Positions 45,701 through 53,319 of a stretch of 64,000 bases of DNA are shown here, in pieces. The notes under the pieces were generated by a model, which was given only the letters and a program-made list of their open reading frames with translations, was not told the DNA's origin and made no database searches. The position numbers and the translations under genes are program-made. Within the stretch, counting starts at the first letter, position 1, and every line of letters starts with the position of its first letter. The DNA is taken from the NCBI GenBank assembly GCA_002708825.1, contig PAPF01000041.1, forward strand, positions 1 to 64,000, given 5' to 3'. Source of the DNA: Phyllobacteriaceae bacterium. Lineage in GTDB: Bacteria > Pseudomonadota > Alphaproteobacteria > Rhizobiales > Rhizobiaceae.

Positions 45701-45751
45701 GATTTCGCGCATACTGGAGTCATATGGGACGGGGTGTGTCATGCGGCTTGA
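45671..45751 (+). CDS. Possible 26-codon leader ORF
   Basis: ATG 45671 follows GGGAGGAG at an ideal distance, better than the ribosome site of the dehydrogenase itself. It opens a 26-residue frame (MNDRYSINWDDFAHTGVIWD, then GVCHAA) that ends at 45749-45751. Its stop lies 10 bases inside the acyl-CoA dehydrogenase gene in another frame. It could couple translation of the downstream gene or be a small regulator. A frameshifted N-terminus of the dehydrogenase is a less likely alternative. Confidence 0.35.
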   Translation: MNDRYSINWDDFAHTGVIWDGVCHAA

Positions 45752-46871
45752 GCCGGACACCGGCGACGTGGCGTTCCGGCTCCGGGCGCGCGAATGGCTC
45801 GCGGAGAATGTCCCGCGGGAACGGCCGCCGCACGAAGGACGGCCATCGCGCGACCACGCCACGGCGTGGCTCGCCCGCTGTCACAAGGCCGGATGGTCGG
45901 GTTTGGCCTGGCCGGAAGCGCATGGCGGCCAGGGACTGTCGCCGGAAAGGCTGCTGATCTGGTATGAGGAATATGTTCGTGCCCGCGCGCCGTCAGCGCT
46001 TGATTGCACGTTCGTTGCCTTGAACCATGCAGGTCCGACACTGATTGCCTGCGGAACCGAAGCGCAGAAATCGTTTCATCTGCCGCGCATCCTGGAAGGC
46101 CGGTCCATCTGGTGCCAGGGGTTTTCCGAGCCGGGCGCCGGCTCCGACCTCGCTTCGCTGAGGACCTTCGGCCGCATCGAGGGAGACCATCTCGTCGTCA
46201 ACGGCCAGAAAATCTGGTCGAGCTATGCCGACATCGCCGACTATCAGGAACTTCTGATCCGCACCGAGCCGGGCTCGCGCCGGCACAAGGGCCTCAGTTG
46301 GGTGATCTGTGACATGAACCTGCCGGGGATCACGGTCAGACCGATCCGCAACATGGCCGGCGTCAGTCATTTCGCCGAGGTCTTCTACGACAATGTGCGC
46401 ATCCCGCTTTCCTGCGTTGTCGGAGCGGTCAACGACGGCTGGAGCGTGGCGATGACGACGCTGGCCTTCGAACGGCGCACCGCCGCCATCGCGCTGCAAC
46501 TGGAACTGTCCGTGAAGATCGAGGATGTGATCGCGCTGGCAGGCGCGGTCAAGGGAAGCGCCACGGCGGAACGGCTGGCGGACCTGAGAGCCGAAGCCGC
46601 GGCGCTGCGGGCAATGACCTATCGCACCCTTTTGCGCCCCCCTGCAACGCCCTTCGACGGATCGCTCATGCGTCTGGTATTCGCGGAACTGGCGCAACGC
46701 ATTCACCAGGCAGCCATCGACATTCTTGGCCCGGATGCCCTGGTCAACGGTCCCTGGACCCACGACTACCTGGAAAGCTACAGCGAGACCATCGCCGGCG
46801 GAACGGCCGAGATCCAGCGCAACATCATCGCCGAACGCATCCTCGGCCTGCCGAGGGAGGCAACGGGATGA
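45741..46871 (+). CDS. Acyl-CoA dehydrogenase, long subunit
   Basis: ATG 45741 (MRLEPDTGDVAFRLRAREWL) matches the usual family start; the frame extends 14 codons further upstream with no support. The 376-residue protein shows GFSEPGAGSDLASLRTFGRI, NGQKIWSSYADIADYQE, HFAEVFYDNVRIP and AGGTAEIQRNIIAERILGLP. It is the alpha-type partner of the 325-residue dehydrogenase encoded next (ATGA overlap), forming a second heteromeric enzyme. Two such pairs in one cluster imply two desaturation steps on different intermediates. Confidence 0.9.
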   Translation: MRLEPDTGDVAFRLRAREWLAENVPRERPPHEGRPSRDHATAWLARCHKAGWSGLAWPEAHGGQGLSPERLLIWYEEYVRARAPSALDCTFVALNHAGPTLIACGTEAQKSFHLPRILEGRSIWCQGFSEPGAGSDLASLRTFGRIEGDHLVVNGQKIWSSYADIADYQELLIRTEPGSRRHKGLSWVICDMNLPGITVRPIRNMAGVSHFAEVFYDNVRIPLSCVVGAVNDGWSVAMTTLAFERRTAAIALQLELSVKIEDVIALAGAVKGSATAERLADLRAEAAALRAMTYRTLLRPPATPFDGSLMRLVFAELAQRIHQAAIDILGPDALVNGPWTHDYLESYSETIAGGTAEIQRNIIAERILGLPREATG

Positions 46872-47845
46872 CCTTCGACCTGACCTTGAGCGAGGATCAA
46901 CGCCAAATCCTGGACGCGGCACATGCCATGCTTGAAACAAATTATCCCGTCGAGCGGTTCCGCGACGGACGGGCTGCGGCGCCGGGAACCGCACTGGCGG
47001 AATTCGGCGCGTTCACACTCGCATTGCCTGAGGAAGACGGCGGCGCCGGCTTTACCATTGTTGAGGAAGCCTTGCTCCATGAGGCCATCGGGCGTCACCT
47101 GGCCGGCCCGTTTTCGCTTGCATCGCCGCTGGCCGTCCGGATGGCGTTGATGGCGGGCGAAACCGGCCTTGCTGCTTCAATCGCAGCGGGCCGGACGGCG
47201 GTTTGCGCCGGCGTCGATACCGCGCACGGAGCGCTTCTGCTCGAACCCAAGGGCGCGGCCCATGCCGTGATCGTATCGGACGAAGGCATCCGCATGACTG
47301 CCCTGGACGGCATCGAGCTTGTCACGGAAACGCCGATGGGGCACGGCCAGCCGCTGGGCCGCGCCCGTTTGCCTTCGCCCGGCGGGACGGACGAACGCTT
47401 CCCCGTCCTTGTCCCCCTGGCCTCCCTGCTGGTTTCGGCGCAGCTTCTGGGTGTCGCCAGGGGAGCGCTGGAACTTGCCGTATCCTATGCGGGAGTCCGT
47501 GAACAGTTCGGCCGTCGCATTGGCAGCTTCCAGGCAATCAAGCACCATTGTGCCAACATGGCGACCGGGATCGAGATGCTCTCGGCGCAGCGCGACATGG
47601 CGGCAATCGCCCTGCGTGACAGGCGCCCCGATGCAGCCTTCCAGATCGCGGCGCTCGCCCGTCTTGCCCCACGCATCGCTGTGCTCAATGCCCGGCTCTG
47701 CATCCAGATCCACGGCGGCATCGGCTTTTCGGCGGAGGCGGACGCCCATCTCTATCTCAAGCACGCCCATGTGCTGGCTGCGCTTGTTCCGGCAAGCGAC
47801 CTGCTGTCCTTGCCTGCACCTCTGGCGCCAACCGGAAAGGAATGA
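46868..47845 (+). CDS. Acyl-CoA dehydrogenase, short partner subunit
   Basis: The 325-residue protein resembles the beta subunits of heteromeric dehydrogenases: a divergent N-terminal half and a conserved C-terminal half with GVAREQFGRRIGSFQAIKHHCANM-like sequence (GVREQFGRRIGSFQAIKHHC) and LCIQIHGGIGFSAEADAHLY. It starts inside the stop of its partner (ATGA) and its own stop overlaps the SDR gene, so the three are one operon. The FAD-binding residues are partly changed, consistent with a subunit that contributes only one half of the active site. Confidence 0.88.
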   Translation: MTFDLTLSEDQRQILDAAHAMLETNYPVERFRDGRAAAPGTALAEFGAFTLALPEEDGGAGFTIVEEALLHEAIGRHLAGPFSLASPLAVRMALMAGETGLAASIAAGRTAVCAGVDTAHGALLLEPKGAAHAVIVSDEGIRMTALDGIELVTETPMGHGQPLGRARLPSPGGTDERFPVLVPLASLLVSAQLLGVARGALELAVSYAGVREQFGRRIGSFQAIKHHCANMATGIEMLSAQRDMAAIALRDRRPDAAFQIAALARLAPRIAVLNARLCIQIHGGIGFSAEADAHLYLKHAHVLAALVPASDLLSLPAPLAPTGKE

Positions 47846-48666
47846 TGATGCGTGTAGCCCTGATCACCGGAGCATCGAGCGGCATCGGCCTCGCGACCGC
47901 GCGGCTTTTCCTCTCCAAAGGCGTTGCCGTCGTCGGGGTAGGCCGCGACCCGGAAAAGTTGGCTGCGGCGGCAGATACCTGCAAGGACGCCGGCGCGCCG
48001 TTTTCCGCCATCGCGCTCGACATCATGGATGATGACGCGCCGAAGCGCGCCGTGACCCATGCCATCGAAGTCTTCGGAAGGCTCGATCATCTGGTCAACA
48101 ATGCCGGAGAAGGCAGCCCGGAACCCGTCCATTCCACCGATGATGCGATGCTGGACCGTTTTCTGAACCTGATGCTGCGTGCCCCGTTTCGCTTCGCGCG
48201 CGAGGCCCTGACCGTCTTTGGAGACGAGGCCACGATCGTGAACATCTCGTCCACCTACGCACTTGTCGGCGGCTTGCGCGGCGGCGCCTATTCGGCGGCC
48301 AAGGCCGGCCTGCACGGGCTGACATCGCACATGGCCTGCCAATATGGCTCCGCGGGAATCCGTTCCAACATTGTCGCCCCAGGCGTAATCCCGACGCCAA
48401 TGACCTATCACCGACTGGAGGTCGAGGCCTTCCGCCGCATGAACTACGACATGACGCCGGCCGCACGCTGGGGTACCCCTGAAGACGCGGCGCAGGCCGT
48501 CTGGTTCCTGTCCTCGCCCGAATCCGGCTGGATCAACGGCCAGGTCCTGGCCGTCGACGGTGGCTGGTCATCGACAAAGTTCCTGACCGAAGCCGCCTTG
48601 AGCGCGGAACGGGACCTCAAGGCCGTCGACTGGACGCATTCGGGAATGCCGCGTCAGAGGGATTAG
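47842..48666 (+). CDS. SDR-family oxidoreductase
   Basis: The 274-residue protein has TGASSGIGLATARLF (NAD(P) binding), NNAGEG, catalytic Ser/Tyr/Lys (NISSTYALVGGLR, then YSAAK) and VAPGVIPTPMT. ATG 47842 overlaps the dehydrogenase stop; two more ATGs follow at once. It likely oxidises a hydroxyl group of a pathway intermediate. It ends the rightward operon; downstream begins a 577-base region with mobile-element debris and a tRNA fragment. Confidence 0.88.
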   Translation: MMMRVALITGASSGIGLATARLFLSKGVAVVGVGRDPEKLAAAADTCKDAGAPFSAIALDIMDDDAPKRAVTHAIEVFGRLDHLVNNAGEGSPEPVHSTDDAMLDRFLNLMLRAPFRFAREALTVFGDEATIVNISSTYALVGGLRGGAYSAAKAGLHGLTSHMACQYGSAGIRSNIVAPGVIPTPMTYHRLEVEAFRRMNYDMTPAARWGTPEDAAQAVWFLSSPESGWINGQVLAVDGGWSSTKFLTEAALSAERDLKAVDWTHSGMPRQRD

Positions 48667-48700
48667 GCAACAGCGCTGAATAGGTGACCGCCACCTGATA

Positions 48701-48835
48701 CGGGGCATTGGACTTGCCCGGCTGCGCAAGGAAGTCACGAAGCTCAAGGCAGAGCGCAACATTCAAAAAAATACCCCGCGCCACCCCGACGAATGCCGGG
48801 ACTATTTCGAGGCAGCCGGATATGATCCGGATTGA
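48701..48835 (+). mobile_element. Composite transposase remnant (IS3 OrfA-like plus IS630-like end)
   Basis: The frame has no start and reads RLRKEVTKLKAERNIQKN, like the leucine-zipper helix of IS3-family OrfA (LRKEVAKLKAERDILKK). It then switches to HPDECRDYFEAAGYDPD and TGA, which resembles the end of IS630-type transposases (ECRNYFxxAGY). The join suggests two different elements recombined or nested here. No inverted repeats were identified. This marks a mobile-DNA boundary next to the tRNA fragment. Confidence 0.55.
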
Positions 48836-48994
48836 ATTTTGCTCTAAGCCCCAAGCGACAGCCACCCGTCCGACAGCAGCCAAGGTTACCGGAGCCGATC
48901 CTCAACCCATTTTTCTGCCCATTCCAATGCTACAAAGTCGAGGATCAGCGTTCACTTATTAGTGTTTTATTTCAATAACTTGGAAAGACTACGA

Positions 48995-49022
48995 GCGAGT
49001 TCGAGTCTCTCACCGCCCACCA
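48995..49022 (+). other. Orphan 3' end of a tRNA gene, probable attachment-site remnant
   Basis: Bases 48995-49022 look like the T-arm and acceptor 3' strand of a tRNA. GCGAG pairs with CTCTC at 4 of 5 positions around loop TTCGAGT (with GTTCGAGTC at 48999-49007). ACCGCCC and discriminator A follow, and CCA is at 49020-49022. No matching 5' half (a GGGCGGT acceptor strand with D- and anticodon arms) is present in the preceding 100 bases. Such 3' halves are left at the far end of elements integrated in tRNA genes. The remaining non-coding bases to 49243 show nothing else. Confidence 0.55.
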
Positions 49023-49243
49023 TTCCAAGCGATTGATTTCGCCAGGATAGTGAAAAATCACGAAACAATTGCCACCTCCTTTGTACTCAGTGGTGGCACA
49101 CATGAGCATCAGAATGCCCGGCCCCTGGACGCATCCAGCAAGCAGCCGCGCACGCTGGAAGTCCTTGATCGGGAACGCGCGCTGCGGCAAGGACGTGGCG
49201 GCTGAACGGTCAGCAGAGGCAGCGGCGCGAACGGGCTGGAGCT

Positions 49244-50398
49244 TTGAGAAAAACAGGACAGCAACTGCGGATCGCACTCGTGACCGACTGGTTCGCGCCA
49301 CGCCGGGGCGGAATCGAATCCCAGTTGCTGGGATTGGCGCAAGCGCTCGGTCGTGCCGGGGCAGTCACGGAGGTGATCACCTGCTTGCCCGGTCCGGCCA
49401 ACGTCGAGGGGGTCGCTGTCACGCGGCTCGACTGGCCGCTTGTGCCGGGCGCAAAGGTCGCCATGCCGTTTGGCCTGGAGCGCCGCTTGCGTGCGGTATT
49501 GTCGGCCGGGAACCATGACGTCGTTCATGTCCATCCAAGTGTCGTCGCGCCGTTCTGCCTGGCCGGCGCCCGCGCTGCCCGTGCCCTGTCGCTGCCGCTC
49601 CTGGTCACTTTTCATTCCTCCATGGTAACCTTGCCCCGCACCTTGCACCTTGCCGAACGGATGTTCGGCTGGACCTCCGGAAAGGTTGTGCTGTCAGGGG
49701 TCAGCCACGCCATAGCCCGGCAGATCGCATGCATCGATCCGCACATGGTGCCACTGGTCCTGCCGAACGGCTTCGATGACGGCTTCTGGATGTCGGAGCG
49801 GGACAGGCAGCCCCCCTCGCCCGGCGAACCGTTCCGGATCGCCGCCGCCATGCGCCTTGAGGCCACGAAGCGCCCGCTTGCCCTCGTCAGCGCCTTTGCG
49901 CAGGCACGGCAGATCGCCGGCAATGCCGGCGGCCCGGACCTTCACCTGACGATTGCCGGAGAGGGCAGCCATGTGGGCCGGCTGCGCCGGGCCGTGGCCG
50001 GAATGGGGCTTGCCGGCCATGTCGATCTGGTCGGCTGGCTCAACCGGGACAGCCTGCGCGGCCTTTACCAGCGCTCGCATGCCTTCCTGTCGGCCTCGAC
50101 GAAGGAAGCCTTCGGCATCGCCGGGCTCGAAGCGCGCGCCAGCGGCCTCCCGGTGGTGGCCCGCGCCGGAACAGGCATGTCCGATTACCTTGATGACGGA
50201 CAGGACGGATTTCTGGCCGGTTCGGACACGGAACTGGCGCAGGGACTGGCCCGGCTTGCCCTCCAGCCAGACCTGTTGGAGCGCATGTCCGGCCCCCGCC
50301 CCGCACTGGCCCGATTCGGCTGGGACGCGGTGGCCGCCCGCCACCTGGAGATCTATGAGGGACTTGCAGGCGCGCCCTGGCCGGAGGCCGGCGCATAA
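49244..50398 (+). CDS. GT4-family glycosyltransferase (PimA/PIG-A-like)
   Basis: The 384-residue protein has a GT-B fold. The N-terminal signature DWFAPRRGGIESQLLGLAQAL resembles the GGxExH-type start of PIG-A/PimB enzymes. HSSMVTL, VLPNGFDDGFW and the C-terminal EAFGIAGLE (E-x7-E) nucleotide-sugar site also fit family 4. TTG 49244 with GGAG upstream is the only sensible start. With inositol-lipid genes close by, a phosphatidylinositol glycosyltransferase is an attractive guess; general lipid or capsule glycosylation is also possible. Its 3' end overlaps that of the convergent deacetylase gene by 46 bases. Confidence 0.85.
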   Translation: MRKTGQQLRIALVTDWFAPRRGGIESQLLGLAQALGRAGAVTEVITCLPGPANVEGVAVTRLDWPLVPGAKVAMPFGLERRLRAVLSAGNHDVVHVHPSVVAPFCLAGARAARALSLPLLVTFHSSMVTLPRTLHLAERMFGWTSGKVVLSGVSHAIARQIACIDPHMVPLVLPNGFDDGFWMSERDRQPPSPGEPFRIAAAMRLEATKRPLALVSAFAQARQIAGNAGGPDLHLTIAGEGSHVGRLRRAVAGMGLAGHVDLVGWLNRDSLRGLYQRSHAFLSASTKEAFGIAGLEARASGLPVVARAGTGMSDYLDDGQDGFLAGSDTELAQGLARLALQPDLLERMSGPRPALARFGWDAVAARHLEIYEGLAGAPWPEAGA

Positions 50399-51123
50399 TC
50401 GCGCACGAGGCGGAAATTCGCGCCCTTGTCCCTGAAAAAACCGATGGTACTGCGCAACGCGCCGAGGGCGGGTGCCCCGGTCCGGAAGCGGCAGTCATAG
50501 CGCAGCCGTTCCGATGTCAGGTCCACGAATTCCCAGGGATGAACGAACAGCGTGACCGGCGACTTCAGCATGCCGAGCCACGGGTTCCGGATCATCTCTG
50601 GAAGGCGGAGAACGCTCGACGTCACCGATGCGGGAAGCCGCGCCGGTCCGCCGCTCGTGCGCGCCACCGGCTCCTGCCGCTTGTAGAGCGCGCGCGATGC
50701 ATCGACGGTGATGCCGTCCTCGACCAGGATCGGCAGGAAACGCTCCTGGAAGGAAAGATAGGGCGCGCGGAAGGACGTGACCGGCGCGAAGGCGCGCAGG
50801 ATGGCATTGGTCTGCGTGATTTCGGCACGTGCCTGCGCCTCGTCCATTTCCCGAAAGGAATTGTGCGAATAGCCGTGACAGGCAAGCTCATGGCCCCTGT
50901 CAACGATGGACCGGATACAGTCAGGATGAGCCTGCGCCGTCGCGCCGGTCGTGAAGAAGGTGACCGGCACCTGCTCCCGGTCAAGGACCTCCATCAGTGC
51001 CGGCATGCCTTCCACGATGCCGCGCCAGGTCCACAGATAGGGCGGGCAGTCGGGTTCGACGTCCACCGTCAGGTAGACATCGGGCCCGCCTCCCGCGCCG
51101 GCGTTTTTCTCAAGGTCCGTCAT
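50353..51123 (-). CDS. Polysaccharide deacetylase (CE4/NodB fold)
   Basis: ATG 51123 lies four bases after the phosphatase stop; the longer frame would overlap it heavily. The 256-residue protein shows CE4 motif 1 LTVDVEP (catalytic Asp), motif 2 HGYSHNSF (two His metal ligands), motif 3 FRAPYLSF and a C-terminal His in FVHPWEF. No signal peptide is visible, so it may act on the cytoplasmic face. Substrates of this fold include N-acetylated sugars. In this cluster a GlcNAc-lipid, as in the second step of GPI synthesis, is a speculative possibility. Confidence 0.88.
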   Translation of the reverse strand: MTDLEKNAGAGGGPDVYLTVDVEPDCPPYLWTWRGIVEGMPALMEVLDREQVPVTFFTTGATAQAHPDCIRSIVDRGHELACHGYSHNSFREMDEAQARAEITQTNAILRAFAPVTSFRAPYLSFQERFLPILVEDGITVDASRALYKRQEPVARTSGGPARLPASVTSSVLRLPEMIRNPWLGMLKSPVTLFVHPWEFVDLTSERLRYDCRFRTGAPALGALRSTIGFFRDKGANFRLVRDYAPASGQGAPASPS

Positions 51124-51127
51124 CCGG

Positions 51128-51643
51128 TTACAAGAGCCCCGCCCAAGTGAGGCCCGCCAGCACGGCCGCCGCCCAACCCGCGGCAAGAATGTCGTCGCCG
51201 ATGACCGCAAGGCCGGATTTGCCGTGACGGTCCGGGAGGTAAACCGGCCAGGGCTTCCAGACGTCGAACAGCCGGAACAGCAGGAAGGCCAGTACGATGG
51301 CTTCCGCCGACAGCGGCGCGGCTTCCAGTGTCAGGCTCATGCCGATCGTCTCGTCGATGACGATGGAATTGTGGTCGTGCCGGTTCAGGTCGTTGCCGGT
51401 TCGCGTTGCCGCCCATGATGCCGCGGCGATGAGGATGACATAGAGCGCGGCCCGGACGGGAAGCGGAACCTGCGCGAGTGCCGCGAACAGGGCTATGCCG
51501 CCGATCGACCCCATGGTGCCCGGCGCGATGCGGGACAGGCCAAGGCCAAAGGACAGCGCCAGCAACTGATGCGGCGAACGCAACATGCCCGAAAGGCTCG
51601 GACGCAATTCCGGCCCCGCCCCGGATGGGGTGACGGCGCTCAT
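51128..51643 (-). CDS. PgpA-like phosphatase (phosphatidylglycerophosphatase A family)
   Basis: The 171-residue membrane protein matches PgpA: FGLGLSRIAPGTMGSIGGI, then IVIDETIGMSLTL and FRLFDVWKPWPV with the acidic DETIGM and DVWKP sites and GLAVIGDDILAAGWAA. The family removes the phosphate from phosphatidylglycerol phosphate. In Bacteroides a PgpA-type enzyme instead dephosphorylates phosphatidylinositol phosphate during inositol-lipid synthesis. Its start overlaps the stop of the CDP-alcohol phosphatidyltransferase (ATGA), so both act on one product. Choosing between the two roles depends on that partner. Confidence 0.85.
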   Translation of the reverse strand: MSAVTPSGAGPELRPSLSGMLRSPHQLLALSFGLGLSRIAPGTMGSIGGIALFAALAQVPLPVRAALYVILIAAASWAATRTGNDLNRHDHNSIVIDETIGMSLTLEAAPLSAEAIVLAFLLFRLFDVWKPWPVYLPDRHGKSGLAVIGDDILAAGWAAAVLAGLTWAGLL

Positions 51644-52419
51644 GGCAGGACCGTGTCAGGCGCCGTGTCCGTCTCGCGCAGCATGAAGCGCGCGCGGGCA
51701 AAGCGCTGCAAGGCGGTGAAATGGGTCATGACGGCGAGCATCCACAGCGCAACCGGCAGGAACCAGGTCAAGACCGGAGCGCCGATCAGGCCGGTGCACA
51801 GGATGAAGAGCCGTGTGGGCTTCTCAAGGAAATCGCCCCATCCCTTGTTCGCGATCGGCATTTCGATTGCGGTCCTTGCCTTGGCATAGCTGGTCAGCAT
51901 GGAACCGGACAATATCAGGAAGGAAACGAGCCAGGCATCCAGGACGATGGCAATCGCAAGATAGATGGCGACTTCCTCGTATCGGTCGATGATGGCGTCG
52001 AGATAGCCGCCGAACAGGGACGACGTTCCCTGGTGGCGTGCCACCAGACCGTCCAGCGTATCGAACAGCAGTGCCGCGATCAGTCCCGAACCGAACCAGA
52101 GGGTGTTCTGCGACCAGAGGAACAGGCCGCAATTGAACAGGACAAGGACAAGACCGATGACCGTGATCTGGTTTGGCGTGATGCCGCTGCCGGCGACGAG
52201 CGCCACGAAGCGCCGGCCGACCCCGATGGCCCAGGTGACGAGTGCCGGACGGTCCCGGCGCTGGCGATCCTGAACCGGTGCGGGATCGCTAGGTTTTCGC
52301 CGCAGGAAATGGAAGGCGAGGCTCAAGGCAGCGAGTGAGAACCCGATCGCGTAATACCATCCGGCGAAAGCAAAGGTCGGATCGTCCATCTGCAGGAATT
52401 GTTGAACGGATTCGAGCAT
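51640..52419 (-). CDS. CDP-alcohol phosphatidyltransferase, phosphatidylinositol-phosphate-synthase-like
   Basis: The 259-residue membrane protein has the CDP-alcohol signature (D-G-x2-A-R-x8-G-x3-D-x3-D): DGLVARHQGTSSLFGGYLDA followed by IIDRYEE, with six membrane helices. A later segment (SYAKARTAIEMPIANKGWGD, then FLEKPTRLFIL) resembles the S/A-Y-x-x-A-R and E-R-P-x-R-L pattern of inositol-phosphate-using synthases rather than typical PgsA. The predicted reaction is CDP-diacylglycerol plus inositol 3-phosphate to phosphatidylinositol phosphate. Ino1 (60924-62024) would supply the inositol phosphate, and the overlapping PgpA-like gene would finish the lipid. ATG 52437 is an alternative start. 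Confidence 0.8.
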   Translation of the reverse strand: MLESVQQFLQMDDPTFAFAGWYYAIGFSLAALSLAFHFLRRKPSDPAPVQDRQRRDRPALVTWAIGVGRRFVALVAGSGITPNQITVIGLVLVLFNCGLFLWSQNTLWFGSGLIAALLFDTLDGLVARHQGTSSLFGGYLDAIIDRYEEVAIYLAIAIVLDAWLVSFLILSGSMLTSYAKARTAIEMPIANKGWGDFLEKPTRLFILCTGLIGAPVLTWFLPVALWMLAVMTHFTALQRFARARFMLRETDTAPDTVLP

Positions 52420-52530
52420 TCCGATACACCCTGTCATGGCCGCCCAGGGGCGGCCGGCACCCGTTCAGTCAGGCGATGGCAGGCTTTCGGGATGCAAGCC
52501 TGCCCGACCTCTTGCCATGCGTGCCCGGCC

Positions 52531-53319
52531 ATGATTCCGAGATTGCTGTCACAGACCTGGAAATCGGACCGTCTCACCGGTGAGGCCGCGCGCTGCCGGG
52601 ACAGCTGGTTGCGCCTCAATCCGCAACTGAACTACCGGCTTCACGACGACAGCGCAAGCCGTGCCGTAGTCGCGGATGTCGCCCCGGAATTCCTGGCCGT
52701 CTACGATGCCCTGCCCTTCCCCGTCATGCGGGCGGATATCTACCGCTACGCGGTGATCCATCGCGACGGGGGACTTTATGCCGACATCGACATGGAGTGC
52801 TTGAGACCACTTCCAGACAGCCTCTTTGCCACGGGCTGCCTGCTGGCCGAAGAGGCCAGGCTGACGCGCCGCCGCATGGCGGAACTGGGCTATCCCGCAC
52901 CGGTGCAGATCGCCAATTGCATTTTCGGCGCCAGACCCGGTCACCCTTTCTTCCTGGCCGCCTTGCAGCGCGCATTCACGCTTGCCCAAGCAGCGCCCCA
53001 TGCCGACCGGAGCGCAATCGAGGACATCACCGGACCGCGCATGCTCACGCGCCTGTTCTTCGAGCAGGCATGGCCCGATGTTTCGGTGACACCGAACGTG
53101 GTGCTGATGGCGCCCCTGCATTATCCCTACATCTGGCCCGTCAACCGGAACATGTATGCGCGGCATCGAACCTTCGGGACGTGGAAGGAAAAACTCGGCA
53201 GGAAGGCTCTTTCGCGCACCTGGATCGAGCGAAACCTGCAACCCAATCCGTTTCCGCCCGCCATTCTTGCCGACCGGCCTGGCTATCTGCGTGCGCTCGG
53301 CGCCCCGGAGCACGCCTGA
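52531..53319 (+). CDS. GT32-like glycosyltransferase
   Basis: Start ATG 52531 gives the standard beginning (MIPRLLSQTWKSDRLTGEA); the longer frame upstream is not protein-like. The 262-residue enzyme has RADIYRYAVIHRDGGLYADI followed by DMECL: the DxD site (DID) binds the nucleotide sugar and metal. This matches family 32 (OCH1/mannosyltransferase-like, DUF3737-type) proteins. It is divergent from the phosphatidyltransferase gene and followed by a second glycosyltransferase whose ATG overlaps its stop (TGATG). It likely adds a hexose to the glycolipid of this cluster. Confidence 0.85.
   Translation: MIPRLLSQTWKSDRLTGEAARCRDSWLRLNPQLNYRLHDDSASRAVVADVAPEFLAVYDALPFPVMRADIYRYAVIHRDGGLYADIDMECLRPLPDSLFATGCLLAEEARLTRRRMAELGYPAPVQIANCIFGARPGHPFFLAALQRAFTLAQAAPHADRSAIEDITGPRMLTRLFFEQAWPDVSVTPNVVLMAPLHYPYIWPVNRNMYARHRTFGTWKEKLGRKALSRTWIERNLQPNPFPPAILADRPGYLRALGAPEHA

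Noticed and set aside
52797-53318. Longer in-frame start of the second glycosyltransferase.
   Set aside because: The extension is the out-of-frame reading of the GT32-like gene; ATG 53319 in the TGATG overlap is the natural start.
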